A stretch of DNA of 64,000 bases, taken from the NCBI RefSeq assembly GCF_014203705.1, contig NZ_JACHJR010000001.1, positions 7,502,001 through 7,566,000 of the forward strand. The letters run 5' to 3'. Positions 1-10,100 of this stretch are shown piece by piece (the stretch's first letter is position 1; each line of letters begins with the position of its first letter). The DNA comes from Kitasatospora gansuensis (lineage in GTDB: Bacteria > Actinomycetota > Actinomycetes > Streptomycetales > Streptomycetaceae). The notes beneath the pieces are model-generated. The model searched no databases. It saw nothing but the letters and a program-made list of their open reading frames with translations, and was not told the DNA's origin. The position numbers were made by a program, and so were the translations under genes.

Positions 1-888
1 TCCGACCGACAACGCACCGGACGGAGCCTGCTCGCGCGGTCGACGCCGTGGCTGTTCCTCGTGGTGCCGCTGGCCTTCCTGGTGACCTTCACCTACACGC
101 CGGTGCTCAACATGCTGTTCTACAGCCTGACCAGCTGGGACGGGTTCGGCCCGGACATGGAGTTCGTCGGCCAGGCCAACTACACCGAGCTGTTCACCCG
201 GCCGGATCTGTTCCAGGTCTTCTACGTCAGCCTGTTCTACCTGGCGTCCGGCGTGGTGCAGATGGTGCTGGCCCTGTACTTCGCCACGGTGCTGAGCTTC
301 AACGTCCGGTTCCGGAACTTCTTCAAGGGCGTCCTGTTCTTCCCCTACCTCGTCAACGGCGTCGCCATCGGCTTCGTCTTCCTCTACTTCTTCCAGCCCG
401 GCGGCACCCTCGACTCGGTCCTCGGCCTGTTCGGCGCGCGGGACGAGCACCTGTGGCTGGGCGATCCCGACCTCGTCAACTGGTCGCTCGCCTCGGTGTC
501 CCTGTGGCGCTACCTGGGCCTGAACTTCGTGCTGTTCCTCGGCGCGATCCAGTCGATCCCGGGGGAGATCTACGAAGCGGCGGAACTCGACGGCGCCAAC
601 CGCTGGCACCAGGTCAGGCACCTCATCCTGCCCGGCATCCGACCGGTCGTCAGCCTGAGTGCGATCCTCGTCGTGTCCGGTTCGCTGTCCGCGTTCGAGA
701 TCCCGTACATCATGACCGGCGGTGCCAACGGCAGCACCACGTTCGTCATCCAGACCGTCAAGCTGGCCTTCCAGTTCAACAAGGTCGGCCTGGCCTCGGC
801 CGCCGCTGTGGTGCTGCTCGCCATCGTCCTGCTGGCGACCTGGATCCAGCGGCTTCTCGTGCCCGACGAAGGGGTTGACCTGGTATGA
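1..888 (+). CDS. Sugar ABC transporter permease (MalF-like), 5' partial
   Basis: The frame is open from base 1, so the true start lies upstream of the window. Several hydrophobic helices and the permease EAA loop (YEAAELDGA near the last third, followed by LPGIRP) mark a binding-protein-dependent carbohydrate permease of the MalF type that sits in the cytoplasmic membrane and contacts the transport ATPase. It overlaps the next permease by ATGA, so the two are translationally coupled and should form a heterodimeric channel. The downstream GH2 mannosidase and GH5 glycanase suggest an oligosaccharide such as mannobiose or glucomannan fragments as substrate; that part is inference. No ATPase is encoded here, which is normal for Streptomyces sugar transporters that share MsiK. 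Confidence 0.9.
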   Translation, partial: SDRQRTGRSLLARSTPWLFLVVPLAFLVTFTYTPVLNMLFYSLTSWDGFGPDMEFVGQANYTELFTRPDLFQVFYVSLFYLASGVVQMVLALYFATVLSFNVRFRNFFKGVLFFPYLVNGVAIGFVFLYFFQPGGTLDSVLGLFGARDEHLWLGDPDLVNWSLASVSLWRYLGLNFVLFLGAIQSIPGEIYEAAELDGANRWHQVRHLILPGIRPVVSLSAILVVSGSLSAFEIPYIMTGGANGSTTFVIQTVKLAFQFNKVGLASAAAVVLLAIVLLATWIQRLLVPDEGVDLV

Positions 889-1730
889 CGCGACAAGTAC
901 GCGGAGTCGGAGCCCGCTCGGCGGTCGCCGGCAAGTACCTCTCGCTCGTGGTCGCGTCGGTGCTGACGCTGCTTCCCTTGGCGGTCGTCCTGATGGCGGC
1001 GCTGAAGACCGAGTCGGAGTCCGCGAACAACGGCCCGCTGAGCGTGCCACACAACTGGTTCAACCTGGAGAACTTCCAGATCGCGTTCACGCAGGGGCAC
1101 ATGCTCCGCGCGTTCGGCAACACGGCCTTCATCCTGGTCTTCTCGGTCACCGGCACGGTCCTCATCGGCTCGATGACCGCGTACGCGATCGACCGGTTCA
1201 GGTTCCCGTTCCGCCGTCTGACGATCTCGCTGTTCCTGCTCGCGTCGCTGGTCCCCGGCGTCACCACCCAGGTGGCGACCTTTCAGATCATCAACTCCTT
1301 CGGGATGTTCAACAACCGGTGGTCCGCGATCGCGCTGTACACGGGCACCGACATCGTGTCGATCATCATCTTCCTGCAGTTCATGCGGGCCATCCCGATC
1401 TCGCTCGACGAGGCGGCCCGGATCGACGGAGCCTCGCCGCTGCGCATCTACCGCACGGTGATCCTCCCGCTGCTCCGGCCGGCGATCGCGACCGTCGTCA
1501 TCGTCAAGGGAGTGGTCGTCTACAACGACTTCTACATCCCGTTCCTGTACATGCCCTCGCCCGAACTCGGCGTCGTCTCCACGTCGTTGTTCTATTTCAA
1601 GGGCCCGTACGGCGCGCACTGGGAGATCATCTGCGCCGGTGCGGTCCTCGTGATCATTCCGACCCTGGTGGTGTTCTTGTTCCTGCAGCGCTTCATCTAC
1701 AACGGTTTCACCCGGGGGGCGACCAAATGA
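885..1730 (+). CDS. Sugar ABC transporter permease (MalG-like)
   Basis: A 281-residue membrane protein with an N-terminal anchor helix and about six helices in total. The EAA loop reads DEAARIDGASPLRIY followed by LPLLRP, typical of MalG-type carbohydrate permeases. The ATG at 885 overlaps the previous stop, and its own stop overlaps the mannosidase ATG (ATGA at 1727-1730), so permeases and glycosidase are made together. It is the partner subunit of the preceding permease. Substrate is inferred from the neighbours only. Confidence 0.92.
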   Translation: MTRQVRGVGARSAVAGKYLSLVVASVLTLLPLAVVLMAALKTESESANNGPLSVPHNWFNLENFQIAFTQGHMLRAFGNTAFILVFSVTGTVLIGSMTAYAIDRFRFPFRRLTISLFLLASLVPGVTTQVATFQIINSFGMFNNRWSAIALYTGTDIVSIIIFLQFMRAIPISLDEAARIDGASPLRIYRTVILPLLRPAIATVVIVKGVVVYNDFYIPFLYMPSPELGVVSTSLFYFKGPYGAHWEIICAGAVLVIIPTLVVFLFLQRFIYNGFTRGATK

Positions 1731-4234
1731 CGGCGACCGGCGTTCACGAGGGCTGGACCGTCCACGCCGTGGGCGGCGAGGTGCCGGCCCACCTGGCCGG
1801 GGTCCGGGTGCCGGCGACCGTTCCGGGGTGCGTGCACCTCGATCTGCTGGCCGCCGGGCTCATCCCGGATCCCCACCTCGACGAGAACGAGGGCGAGCTG
1901 GCCTGGATCGGCCGGGTGGACTGGCGCTACGAGACCACGATCGACTGGGACGGTCCGGACGCGGACGGTACCGAGGTGGACCTCGTCGCGCTCGGTCTGG
2001 ACACGGTCGCCACGGTCGAGTTGAACGGAACCGTCCTCGCCCGCACCCGCAACATGCACCGCAGCTACCGGCTTCCCGCCGCGCATCTGCTGCGCTCCGG
2101 GAGCAACGTGCTCGCCGTGACGTTCACCGGCGCGCTCACCGCGGCCGAGCAGGCCGATGGCGACCTCGGGGCGCGGCCGCACGTGAACCGGCATCCGTAC
2201 AACACCGTGCGCAAGATGGCCTGCGACTACGGCTGGGACTGGGGCCCGGAGACGACCACGGTCGGCATCTGGCGGCCGATCCGCCTGGAGACCTGGCGTG
2301 GGGCGGGCATCGAGAGCGTCCGGCCGTTGGTGGAAATGGACGGCGACACCGGCGTGGTGCGCCTGCACGTGGAGCTCCGGCAGGCGCGGCAGCCGGCGGG
2401 GCCGCTGCGGCTGGACGTGTCGGTCGGCGACCTCCGGACGCGGGCCGAGGTGCCCGCCGGCCAGAGCTCGACCGTGGTGGAGGTACGCGTACCGCACGCC
2501 CGGCTGTGGTGGCCGCACGGATACGGCGAGCAGCCCCGGTACGACGTCGGAGTTCAGCTGACGGGCCATCAGAACCACGACGAGGAAGTCAAGTTGGACG
2601 ACTGGCACGGCCGGATCGGCTTCCGCACCGTCGCGTTGGACACCGCGCCGGACGAGGACGGCACGCCGTTCACACTCCTGGTCAACGGAGAGCGGGTGTT
2701 CGCGCGCGGGGTCAACTGGGTCCCGGGCGACAGCTTTCCCGCCCGGGTCGGCCGCGAACTGTACGCCGCGCGGCTGAACCAGGCCCGTGACGCCAACGTG
2801 AACCTGGTGCGGGTCTGGGGCGGCGGCATCTACGAGAGCGAGGACTTCTACGAGCTCTGCGACGAGCTGGGCCTGCTGGTGTGGCAGGACTTCCTGTTCG
2901 CCTGCGCCTCCTACGCCGAGGAGGAACCGTTGCGCGGCGAGGTCGTCGAGGAAGCCCGGGAGGCGGTGACGCGGCTCAGCCCCCACCCCAGCCTGGTGCT
3001 GTGGAACGGCGGCAACGAGAACATCTGGGGGTACCACGACTGGGACTGGCAGGGCGAGTTGGGCGGGCGCAGCTGGGGCTGGCGGTACTACACCGAGATC
3101 CTCCCGGCGATCGTGGCGGATCTGGATCCGACCCGGCCCTACCTCCCCGGCTCCCCGTACTCCTTCGACCCGGCCCGGCACCCCAACCTGCCGGACCACG
3201 GCACGATGCACATCTGGGACGTGTGGAACCAGCTGGACTACACGGAGTACCGGCGCCATCTGCCCCGCTTCGTGGCCGAGTTCGGATTCCAGGGCCCGCC
3301 CACGTGGGCCACGCTGACCCGCGCGGTCCACGACGAACCGATGCGGCCCGAATCGCCCGGCATCCTGGTGCACCAGAAGGCCGAGGACGGCAACGGCAAA
3401 CTGGCCCGCGGGCTGGCCGGCCACCTGCCGCCGCCCGGGACGTTCGCCGACTGGCACTGGGCCACCTCGCTCAACCAGGCCCGCGCGGTGGCGTTCGGCA
3501 TCGAACACTTCCGCTCGCTGATGCCGCTGTGCATGGGCGCCGTGGTGTGGCAGCTCAACGACGTGTGGCCGGTCATCTCCTGGTCCGCCGTGGACGGCGA
3601 CGGACGGTGCAAGCCGCTGTGGTACGCGCTGCGCCGGAGCTTCCGGGACCGGCTGCTGACGATCCAGCCGCGCGAGGACGGACTGTCCGTGGTCGCCGTC
3701 AACGACAGCGGCCTGCCCTGGCAGGAAGAGGTCCCCGTCCGCCGGGTCGACTTCGACGGCACCGTGCTGGCTGCCGCGACGATGCGGGTGGACGTGACCG
3801 CCCGAAGTGTGGCGACCTGGACGCTGCCGCGGTCGCTGGCGGTGCCGGACGACCCGGCGCGCGAGATCGTCGTGGTCGGGACCGGCGCCGACCGGGCGCT
3901 GTGGCAGTTCCGGGAGGACGTCGACGCGAAGCTGCCCGAGCCGCGGATGTCCGCCCGGAGCGAGGTGATCGCGACCGGGTACCGTGTGACGGTGACTGCT
4001 CACGCGTACGTCCGCGACCTGGCGCTGCTCGCCGACCGGGTGGCCGGCGACGCGCACGTCGACACGGCGCTCGTGACGCTCCTGCCGGGCGAGAGCGCGA
4101 CCTTCGACATCCGCACCGGGGCGACGGTCGAGCCGGGGGAGTTCCTCGACCCGCTGGTGCTGCGCAGCGCGAACCAGTTGGTCACCGGTCCTGGGCGGGC
4201 CGGAGTCCTGGAAGCCGGAGGGGCGAATTGGTGA
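1727..4234 (+). CDS. Glycoside hydrolase family 2, probable beta-mannosidase
   Basis: An 835-residue protein without a signal peptide, so it should cleave imported oligosaccharides in the cytoplasm. It shows the GH2 layout: sugar-binding N-terminal beta domain, immunoglobulin-like middle and TIM barrel. The acid/base Glu is in WNGGNENIWG (near residue 430) and the nucleophile Glu in VAEFGFQGP (near residue 519), both of the beta-mannosidase subtype, together with WGGGIYE. Start at 1727 is fixed by ATGA overlap with the permease; longer upstream reading in this frame is antisense or shadow sequence. It releases mannose from beta-mannosides; a different beta-glycoside cannot be excluded by eye. 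Confidence 0.88.
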   Translation: MTATGVHEGWTVHAVGGEVPAHLAGVRVPATVPGCVHLDLLAAGLIPDPHLDENEGELAWIGRVDWRYETTIDWDGPDADGTEVDLVALGLDTVATVELNGTVLARTRNMHRSYRLPAAHLLRSGSNVLAVTFTGALTAAEQADGDLGARPHVNRHPYNTVRKMACDYGWDWGPETTTVGIWRPIRLETWRGAGIESVRPLVEMDGDTGVVRLHVELRQARQPAGPLRLDVSVGDLRTRAEVPAGQSSTVVEVRVPHARLWWPHGYGEQPRYDVGVQLTGHQNHDEEVKLDDWHGRIGFRTVALDTAPDEDGTPFTLLVNGERVFARGVNWVPGDSFPARVGRELYAARLNQARDANVNLVRVWGGGIYESEDFYELCDELGLLVWQDFLFACASYAEEEPLRGEVVEEAREAVTRLSPHPSLVLWNGGNENIWGYHDWDWQGELGGRSWGWRYYTEILPAIVADLDPTRPYLPGSPYSFDPARHPNLPDHGTMHIWDVWNQLDYTEYRRHLPRFVAEFGFQGPPTWATLTRAVHDEPMRPESPGILVHQKAEDGNGKLARGLAGHLPPPGTFADWHWATSLNQARAVAFGIEHFRSLMPLCMGAVVWQLNDVWPVISWSAVDGDGRCKPLWYALRRSFRDRLLTIQPREDGLSVVAVNDSGLPWQEEVPVRRVDFDGTVLAAATMRVDVTARSVATWTLPRSLAVPDDPAREIVVVGTGADRALWQFREDVDAKLPEPRMSARSEVIATGYRVTVTAHAYVRDLALLADRVAGDAHVDTALVTLLPGESATFDIRTGATVEPGEFLDPLVLRSANQLVTGPGRAGVLEAGGANW

Positions 4235-5250
4235 AGCGGGTGACGATCGCGGAGATCGCGGAGCGGGCCGGCGTCTCGATCGGCGCCGTGTCGTACGCGC
4301 TCAACGGGCGGCCGGGGGTGTCCGAGGAGACCCGAAAACGCATCATGGACATCGCCGACGAGATCGGCTGGCGGCCGAGCCTGGCGGCCAAGTCGCTGTC
4401 CGGCTCGCGGTCGCACAGCGTCGGTCTGATCATCGCCCGCCCCGCGGACACGCTCGGCGTCGAGCCGTTCTTCATGCGGTTCATCTCCGGGCTGGAACGC
4501 GAGCTGTCGGGACACCGGATCGCGCTCCTGCTCCAGGTCGTCGAGGACCACCGCGCCGCCATCGAGGCCATGCGGCTGTGCTGGGCCGAGCGGCGGATCG
4601 ACGGCATCGTGGTCACCGACCTGTACGCGGAGGACACCCGGATCCCGGTGATCGAGGAGCTGCGGATCCCGGCCGTGCTGGCCGGCCGGCCCCGAACGGA
4701 CGCCCGACTGGGCGCGGTCTGGACCGATGACACGGCGGCGGTGGACGCGTCGGTCGACTACCTGGTGGCGCTCGGCCACCGCCGCATCGCCCGCGTCGCC
4801 GGCCTGCCCGCCCTCGATCACACCCAGGTGCGCATCGCGGCCTTCCGCGAAGCCATGGCCCGACACGGCCTCAGCGAACCGCAGGTGGTCGAGACCGACT
4901 ACACCGCGGAGGAAGGCGCGCAGGCGACCCGGGCACTGCTGTCCCGGCGCGACCGGCCGACCGCGATCCTGTTCGACAACGACGTGATGGCCCTCGCCGC
5001 GATCAATGTCGCCCAGGAGATGGGCATCGCGGTTCCCGGCGAGCTTTCGATCGTGGCGGGCGACGACTCGCAGCTGTGCGTCCTGGTGCGGCCTGCCCTG
5101 ACGGCACTGTCCTGGGACATACAGGCGTACGGCCTGCACACCGCGCAGGTGCTGCTGGACATGATCGACGGCCGCCCCCCGCGCACGCACCAGGAGAACA
5201 CCGCCCGCCTGGTCATCCGGGGGAGTACGGCTGCACCGCCGCCCGCCTGA
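4231..5250 (+). CDS. LacI-family transcriptional regulator
   Basis: A 339-residue protein starting at GTG 4231, which overlaps the mannosidase stop (GTGA) and is preceded by GGAGGGG. The N-terminus is a LacI helix-turn-helix (VTIAEIAERAGVSIGAVSYA) with the hinge region after it (WRPSLAAKSLSG). The remainder is a periplasmic-binding-protein-like effector domain of about 275 residues. As the last gene of the sugar operon it is the likely local repressor, releasing DNA when a mannan-derived sugar binds. Two AT-rich partial palindromes just downstream, in front of the GH5 gene, are candidate targets. Confidence 0.93.
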   Translation: MKRVTIAEIAERAGVSIGAVSYALNGRPGVSEETRKRIMDIADEIGWRPSLAAKSLSGSRSHSVGLIIARPADTLGVEPFFMRFISGLERELSGHRIALLLQVVEDHRAAIEAMRLCWAERRIDGIVVTDLYAEDTRIPVIEELRIPAVLAGRPRTDARLGAVWTDDTAAVDASVDYLVALGHRRIARVAGLPALDHTQVRIAAFREAMARHGLSEPQVVETDYTAEEGAQATRALLSRRDRPTAILFDNDVMALAAINVAQEMGIAVPGELSIVAGDDSQLCVLVRPALTALSWDIQAYGLHTAQVLLDMIDGRPPRTHQENTARLVIRGSTAAPPPA

Positions 5251-5271
5251 CCGTCGTCGGCCACCGTGTAG

Positions 5272-5283
5272 TTAAGTGCTTAA
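5272..5283. promoter_or_regulatory. Candidate LacI operator O1
   Basis: TTAAGTGCTTAA is a near-perfect palindrome (10 of 12 positions) in an otherwise GC-rich gap between the LacI gene and the secreted glycanase. The AT-rich TTAA arms resemble sites bound by LacI-family repressors. It resembles the second site at 5416. Binding is inferred, not shown. Confidence 0.45.
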
Positions 5284-5415
5284 GTTGAAGATCGACATTT
5301 CTCGCGCGGCAGGTAACGGAAGTATCTCGATGGGTGCGCGATCGGTTGACTAGGTCACAGGCCAGGCTCTAGGTTCCCCGAGACCAGGCCAAGATGCCTC
5401 TCTGTGCGCGTCGCA

Positions 5416-5429
5416 CTTAAACGTATAAG
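5416..5429. promoter_or_regulatory. Candidate LacI operator O2
   Basis: CTTAAACGTATAAG is a partial palindrome centred on CG (12 of 14 positions symmetrical), a typical LacI-family centre. It lies about 70 bases before the ATG of the secreted GH5 gene, where a bound repressor would block transcription. A GTG at 5404 would put this site inside the coding region, which is one reason the start at 5497 is preferred. Confidence 0.5.
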
Positions 5430-5496
5430 GCAAACGCTGGCGCCTTTCCCGACGGAGGTACATCCGTCGGAGTCGACTCGTCATCAGGAGCTTCCT

Positions 5497-7020
5497 ATGC
5501 GTCTCGCGTTCCCCAACTTCCGGTCACCACGCACCCGCGCCTCGGCCGGCGCGGCGGCGATGGCACTGGCGGCGGCTTCCCTGGCGGTGCTGCCCGAGGC
5601 CGCGCAGGCAGCCGAGACCCGGTGCCAGGCGACGTACTCGGTGCAGAACGACTGGGGCAGCGGATTCCAGAGCAGCGTCACCATCACCAACCTCGGTGCG
5701 GCGTGGACCAGTTGGACGCTCGGCTACTCCTATGCCGGCAACCAGGCCCTGTCCTCCGGCTGGAACGGCGCCTGGACCCAGTCCGGCAAGAACGTGACGG
5801 TCACCAGCCTGTCCTGGAACGCCGACGTCCCGTCCGGCGGCACCGTCACACCTGCTGCCACCTTCAGCTACAGCGGTACCAACACCGCTCCGACGGTCTT
5901 CACGGTCAACGGCGTCGTCTGCGGCGGCTCCAGCCCGACCACCCCGCCGCCCACGACCCCGCCGCCCACGACGCCGCCGCCCGCCAAGGCCGCGCCGGCG
6001 CTCCACGTCGACGGCAACCGCCTGGTCACCGCCACCGGTGCCACGTACCGTCTGCTGGGCGTCAACCGGGCCGCCGGCGAGTTCGCGTGCGTCCAGGGCA
6101 AGGGGGTGTGGGACGGGCCCGCGGACCAGGCCACGATCGACGGGATGAAGACCTGGAACGTCCACGCCGTGCGCCTCCCGCTGAACGAGCAGTGCTGGCT
6201 GGGCACGAGTGACGTTCCCGCGGGCGGGGTCACCGGTGCCGCGTACCAGCAGGCGGTCAAGGACTACGCGAACCTGCTGGTGGCGAACGGCATCAACGTG
6301 ATCCTGGACCTGCACTGGTCCTACGGCCAGTACACCGGGTCCGGCGCGGGCTGTTCGGACACCACGGCGACCTGCCAGAAGCCCATGCCCGATCTGCAGT
6401 ACAGCCCGACGTTCTGGACCCAGGTGGCCAACGCGTTCAAGGGCAACAACGCGGTCCTGTTCGACCTGTTCAACGAGCCCTACCCGGACGCCGCCAACGG
6501 CTGGACGAACGCCACCGCAGCGTGGACCTGTCTGCGCGACGGCGGCACCTGCACCGGTATCGGCTACCCGGTCGCGGGCATGCAGACGCTGGTCAACGCG
6601 GTACGTGCGACCGGCGCCACCAACGTGATCATGACCGGCGGCCTGACCTGGAGCAACGACCTGAGTCAGTGGTCGGCCTACAAGCCGAGCGACTCCACCG
6701 GCAACCTGATGGCTTCCTGGCACTCGTACAACTTCAACGGCTGTGTGACCACGGCCTGTTGGAACAGCACGATCGGAGCGGTCGCGGCGCAGGTGCCGGT
6801 CCAGGCCGGCGAGATCGGCCAGAACTCGTGCGCCCACGACTACATCGACCAGGTGATGGCCTGGGCCGACGCGAACGGCGTCGGCTACACGGCCTGGACG
6901 TGGAACCCGTGGGGCGTGTGCAACAGCAACGGCAACGTCCTGGTCACCGACTGGACCGGCACCCCGACGGCCACCTTCGGCGAGGGATACCGAGCGCACC
7001 TGCTGACCCAGCACCCGTAG
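5497..7020 (+). CDS. Secreted GH5 glycanase with CBM2 module
   Basis: A 507-residue exported enzyme. Start ATG 5497 has AGGAG seven bases upstream and yields a good signal peptide (Arg-rich n-region, alanine-rich core, cleavage after AQA near residue 35). Then follow a family 2 carbohydrate-binding module (about 36-142, conserved Trp residues and paired Cys), a Pro/Thr linker of PTTPP repeats, and a GH5 barrel. The acid/base Glu is in LFNEPYP (near 327) and the nucleophile in QAGEIGQ (near 437). It should degrade cellulose-associated beta-glucan or mannan outside the cell and feed the upstream transporter and mannosidase. Endoglucanase versus mannanase cannot be decided from sequence inspection. 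Confidence 0.88.
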   Translation: MRLAFPNFRSPRTRASAGAAAMALAAASLAVLPEAAQAAETRCQATYSVQNDWGSGFQSSVTITNLGAAWTSWTLGYSYAGNQALSSGWNGAWTQSGKNVTVTSLSWNADVPSGGTVTPAATFSYSGTNTAPTVFTVNGVVCGGSSPTTPPPTTPPPTTPPPAKAAPALHVDGNRLVTATGATYRLLGVNRAAGEFACVQGKGVWDGPADQATIDGMKTWNVHAVRLPLNEQCWLGTSDVPAGGVTGAAYQQAVKDYANLLVANGINVILDLHWSYGQYTGSGAGCSDTTATCQKPMPDLQYSPTFWTQVANAFKGNNAVLFDLFNEPYPDAANGWTNATAAWTCLRDGGTCTGIGYPVAGMQTLVNAVRATGATNVIMTGGLTWSNDLSQWSAYKPSDSTGNLMASWHSYNFNGCVTTACWNSTIGAVAAQVPVQAGEIGQNSCAHDYIDQVMAWADANGVGYTAWTWNPWGVCNSNGNVLVTDWTGTPTATFGEGYRAHLLTQHP

Positions 7021-7029
7021 TCATGGTGC

Positions 7030-7058
7030 ACCGACGTGCCCCCGGAGGGCACGTCGGT
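7030..7058 (+). terminator. Hairpin terminator after GH5 gene
   Basis: A perfect 12-bp stem (ACCGACGTGCCC with its complement) around a 5-base loop starts ten bases after the stop codon. There is no T-run, as is common in actinomycetes. It separates the sugar locus from the oppositely oriented relaxase gene. Confidence 0.7.
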
Positions 7059-7164
7059 ACGCCAGCTCGCTCGAGCCGATCGACACCCCGCCGCCGCAAC
7101 GGCCCGGCTGCACTCGCCGCCACCAAGCCGCTGACCAGGGCACGTGGAGAACTCTCACGGAGTG

Positions 7165-10100
7165 CTAGGGACGGCGGCCCCTGTGTTGCCGGGGACGTTG
7201 ATGAGGCTGTGGGCCGGGGCGAGGAGCGGGCTTGCGGAGCGAGGCGCTCGTACGGCCTGCCGGTGGCTTGGAGGTGGCTGGGGCGGGGGAGCGGTCGTGG
7301 TCGTCGGGTTCGGCACATGCACGGAGTGCCCGGTGGAGCTCTTCCCAGTCCGCCCTGGAGGCAGGGTCGGCGGGGGCTGGGCCGAGAGGGTTCACGGTGC
7401 CGTCGTCGGTGAGGTGGTGGAGCGCCCGCCAGGTGTCGGCGAGAGCTGCCACCTTCTGCCAGCGGGCGTGCCGTTCGGGTCCGTCGGCCGGGCCCGGTGG
7501 GGTGCCGAGGTGGCGGGTCCAGGCGGGAGGAGATGCCGCGAGCGCGCTGCCGCGTGCCGTGAGGAGGCGGCTCATCTCGGCGCGACGGTGCAGCAGTTGG
7601 TCCCGCCAGGAATCAGGGGTGAACAGGTCGGAGATCGCTTCGGGCGGGCACAACCAAGCCGGTGGAAAGTCCATGTCAGCAGCAGGAGTGTGCCGAGTGC
7701 GGCCGACACGCAGCGCCACCGCCAGACGGTGAAGTTCCAAGGCGGACTGACGCTTTTCTTCGCCGGCCGCGTACAACGCACGACGTAGTTGACGGGACGA
7801 CGGCGCGATATAGAGCCGCTGGACGGCGTTGCGCTGTGCGTCTTCCTGCAGCCGGTCTCGCCGGTCCATGAAGGTGCGCAGTTGCCGCTCGAGCTCAAGG
7901 GCGTTGCCGAGCCTCTTGGCAGCTGTCTTGTTGGCAAGTGAGGAGGAACTGTCGGCACGCCTTCCTTGCTGGACGGCGGTGCGGTGGAGCTCGGCAGCCG
8001 GGAGACGGCCGTGCGGACGGTGCACCCACGCCGGGTGGGTACGGCCGAGGACGGTGACAGGCACCGGAACGGGGAAGTTGCCGGCCAGCTCCAGGGCGGC
8101 TCGGGCCTCGATCTCCCGCGTGCGGGTCAGCGCCTTGAGGACCGCGGCCTGTTCGTCGTTCCACGGTGGTGCAGGGCGCGCCGTGCGGGCGGTGGCGGTC
8201 AGCTCGTCGATGCACCGGGCGACTGCGGACGCGTCAGCAGATGGATCTGCGTGGCAGGCGAGCGCGAGGACCTGCCACGGCGGGACGCCTTCCTGATCGG
8301 CACGCGCCATTGCGCGGGCCACCACGGGTGGCAAGTCCACGTCGGCTGTCCCTCGGACGAACCGCAGCACAGCGCGGTGGCGCGGGTCCTCGGAACGTCG
8401 GGCGACATCGGCGTACTCGGCGGCCAGCCGGAGGATATCCCGGGACCGGCGCTGCTCCGCCTTGAGCGTCTCCAGGGCACTGGGCACCTGGTCGCTGTTG
8501 GTCGCGATCCGCAGCAGGGCCAGATCGAGGGACTGGCCCTCGGCACGGGTGACGTAGAGGTGGTTGGTGTCACGCCCGCGTGTGGCGCCGACGTACGCGG
8601 CCTCGCGGCCGGTGAACGGAGCGAGCACGGTGTGGGTGGTGTCCACGGTCATGCCCTGGGTGCGGTGGATCGTTGCCGCGTAACCGAGTTCGGTGTGGCG
8701 TGCGAGGTAGGCGGAGGGAAGGGTGAGCGTCCCTCGGTGCCGCGTGTGCCGAACGCGGGCCGCGCCCGTGGAGGTGTACCCGAGCACCGTCCAGGTGTCG
8801 CCGTTCTTCACGAAGTCGCGCCCGGACAGACAGGTGAGCCGGCGCTGGTTGAGCCGGGTGACGATGGTGTCCCCGACATGGGCACGGGTGCCGTCGTGCA
8901 GCCGGGCGTCCCGGGGGCCGACGCTGAGCCGACCGGTGGCCAGGACGGCTTGCTGGGCACGGAGATTGAGAGCTTTGACGAGAGTGCGTGTGGGAGCCGC
9001 CAGTATCGTGGAGCGCCCGGCGCCCCGGTCCTGCCACCACGCGGTGAACGCCGCGTCCAGGACGGAGTCCTCGTCGCCGGAGTGGATCCGGCCGTGCTCG
9101 CGGTACCACCTGAACGCCTCCTGGGGCGCTCCGTCGCGCAGCAGGAGAGAGGCGTCGGCCTCGCCCGCAGTGGCGAAGCGGTGAACCTGCGTCAGGTGGA
9201 CCGCGTGCCCTTCGGCTTGGAGCAGACGCAGGATTCCGCCGGCCTCGACGGCTGCGAGCTGCGCGGGGTCACCCACCAGGCGGACATGCGCACCTGCGTC
9301 CCTGGCCCGCTTGACGACAGCGGCGAGGTCAAGGGTGGAGGCCATGCCGGCCTCGTCGACGATGATCACATCACCCCGCTGCAATGGCGCGTTGGTGAGG
9401 CGGACCCAGCGCTGAATGGTGTCCGCACTCTGCCCGAGCGCCTCGCCGAGGACAGCGGCGGCGCGCGCGGACGGTGCGAGTGCGATCACCCGTCGGCCTT
9501 CGGCTCGCACCGCTTTCGCGGCGAGCAGGAGCGCGGACGTCTTGCCGGCACCTGCTGGACCGATGGCCGCGATCAGCTGCCGGGTACCACTGGCGAAGGC
9601 CCGGGCGAGGGCCGCCTGGCTGTCGTCGAGCTTCCCCTTGTGGCGGAGACGGTGCTTCTCGAAGTGCTTGACCGGGCACGGTGGAGCCACCGTGGTCCGG
9701 GCTGCCTTCAGGATCTGCTTCTCCGCCGCGAGGACGGCGGGGGTGGAGTAGAGCCGCGTCTCCTGGTCGCGGTAGATGCTTGATCCGTCCGGCCGTTGCA
9801 AGGGCGCGAACGGTGGACTCGACGCAGGGGCACTGAGTTCCACGCACAGCCTCTCGAGGGCGAAGCGTGTGATGTGCTCGGCCCAGCGCGCCGGATCAGC
9901 CCTGCCGTGCGACGTGCGGGTGATCTGCCGGTACACCTCGGCCCGGATGTGCCGCGGCCCGAAGACCGCCCGGTGGGTGCCCACGGCCTTCACCACCGCC
10001 GAGGCCACGGCGGGTACCTCCAGCCGTGCTCCCAGACCACCGCGGGCAGCGAGCCGCTGGGTGGCGGCCGACACTTCTGCGAGCAGGCCGTTCACCAGAA

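Noticed and set aside
1697..4057. 786-codon open frame on the minus strand
   Set aside because: It is antisense to the GH2 mannosidase, shows shadow composition (Arg/His/Val/Gly-rich) and has no domain or ribosome site.
5404..5496. Upstream GTG start for the GH5 gene
   Set aside because: It would bury the signal peptide behind 31 residues and include the candidate operator; ATG 5497 has AGGAG and a proper signal sequence.
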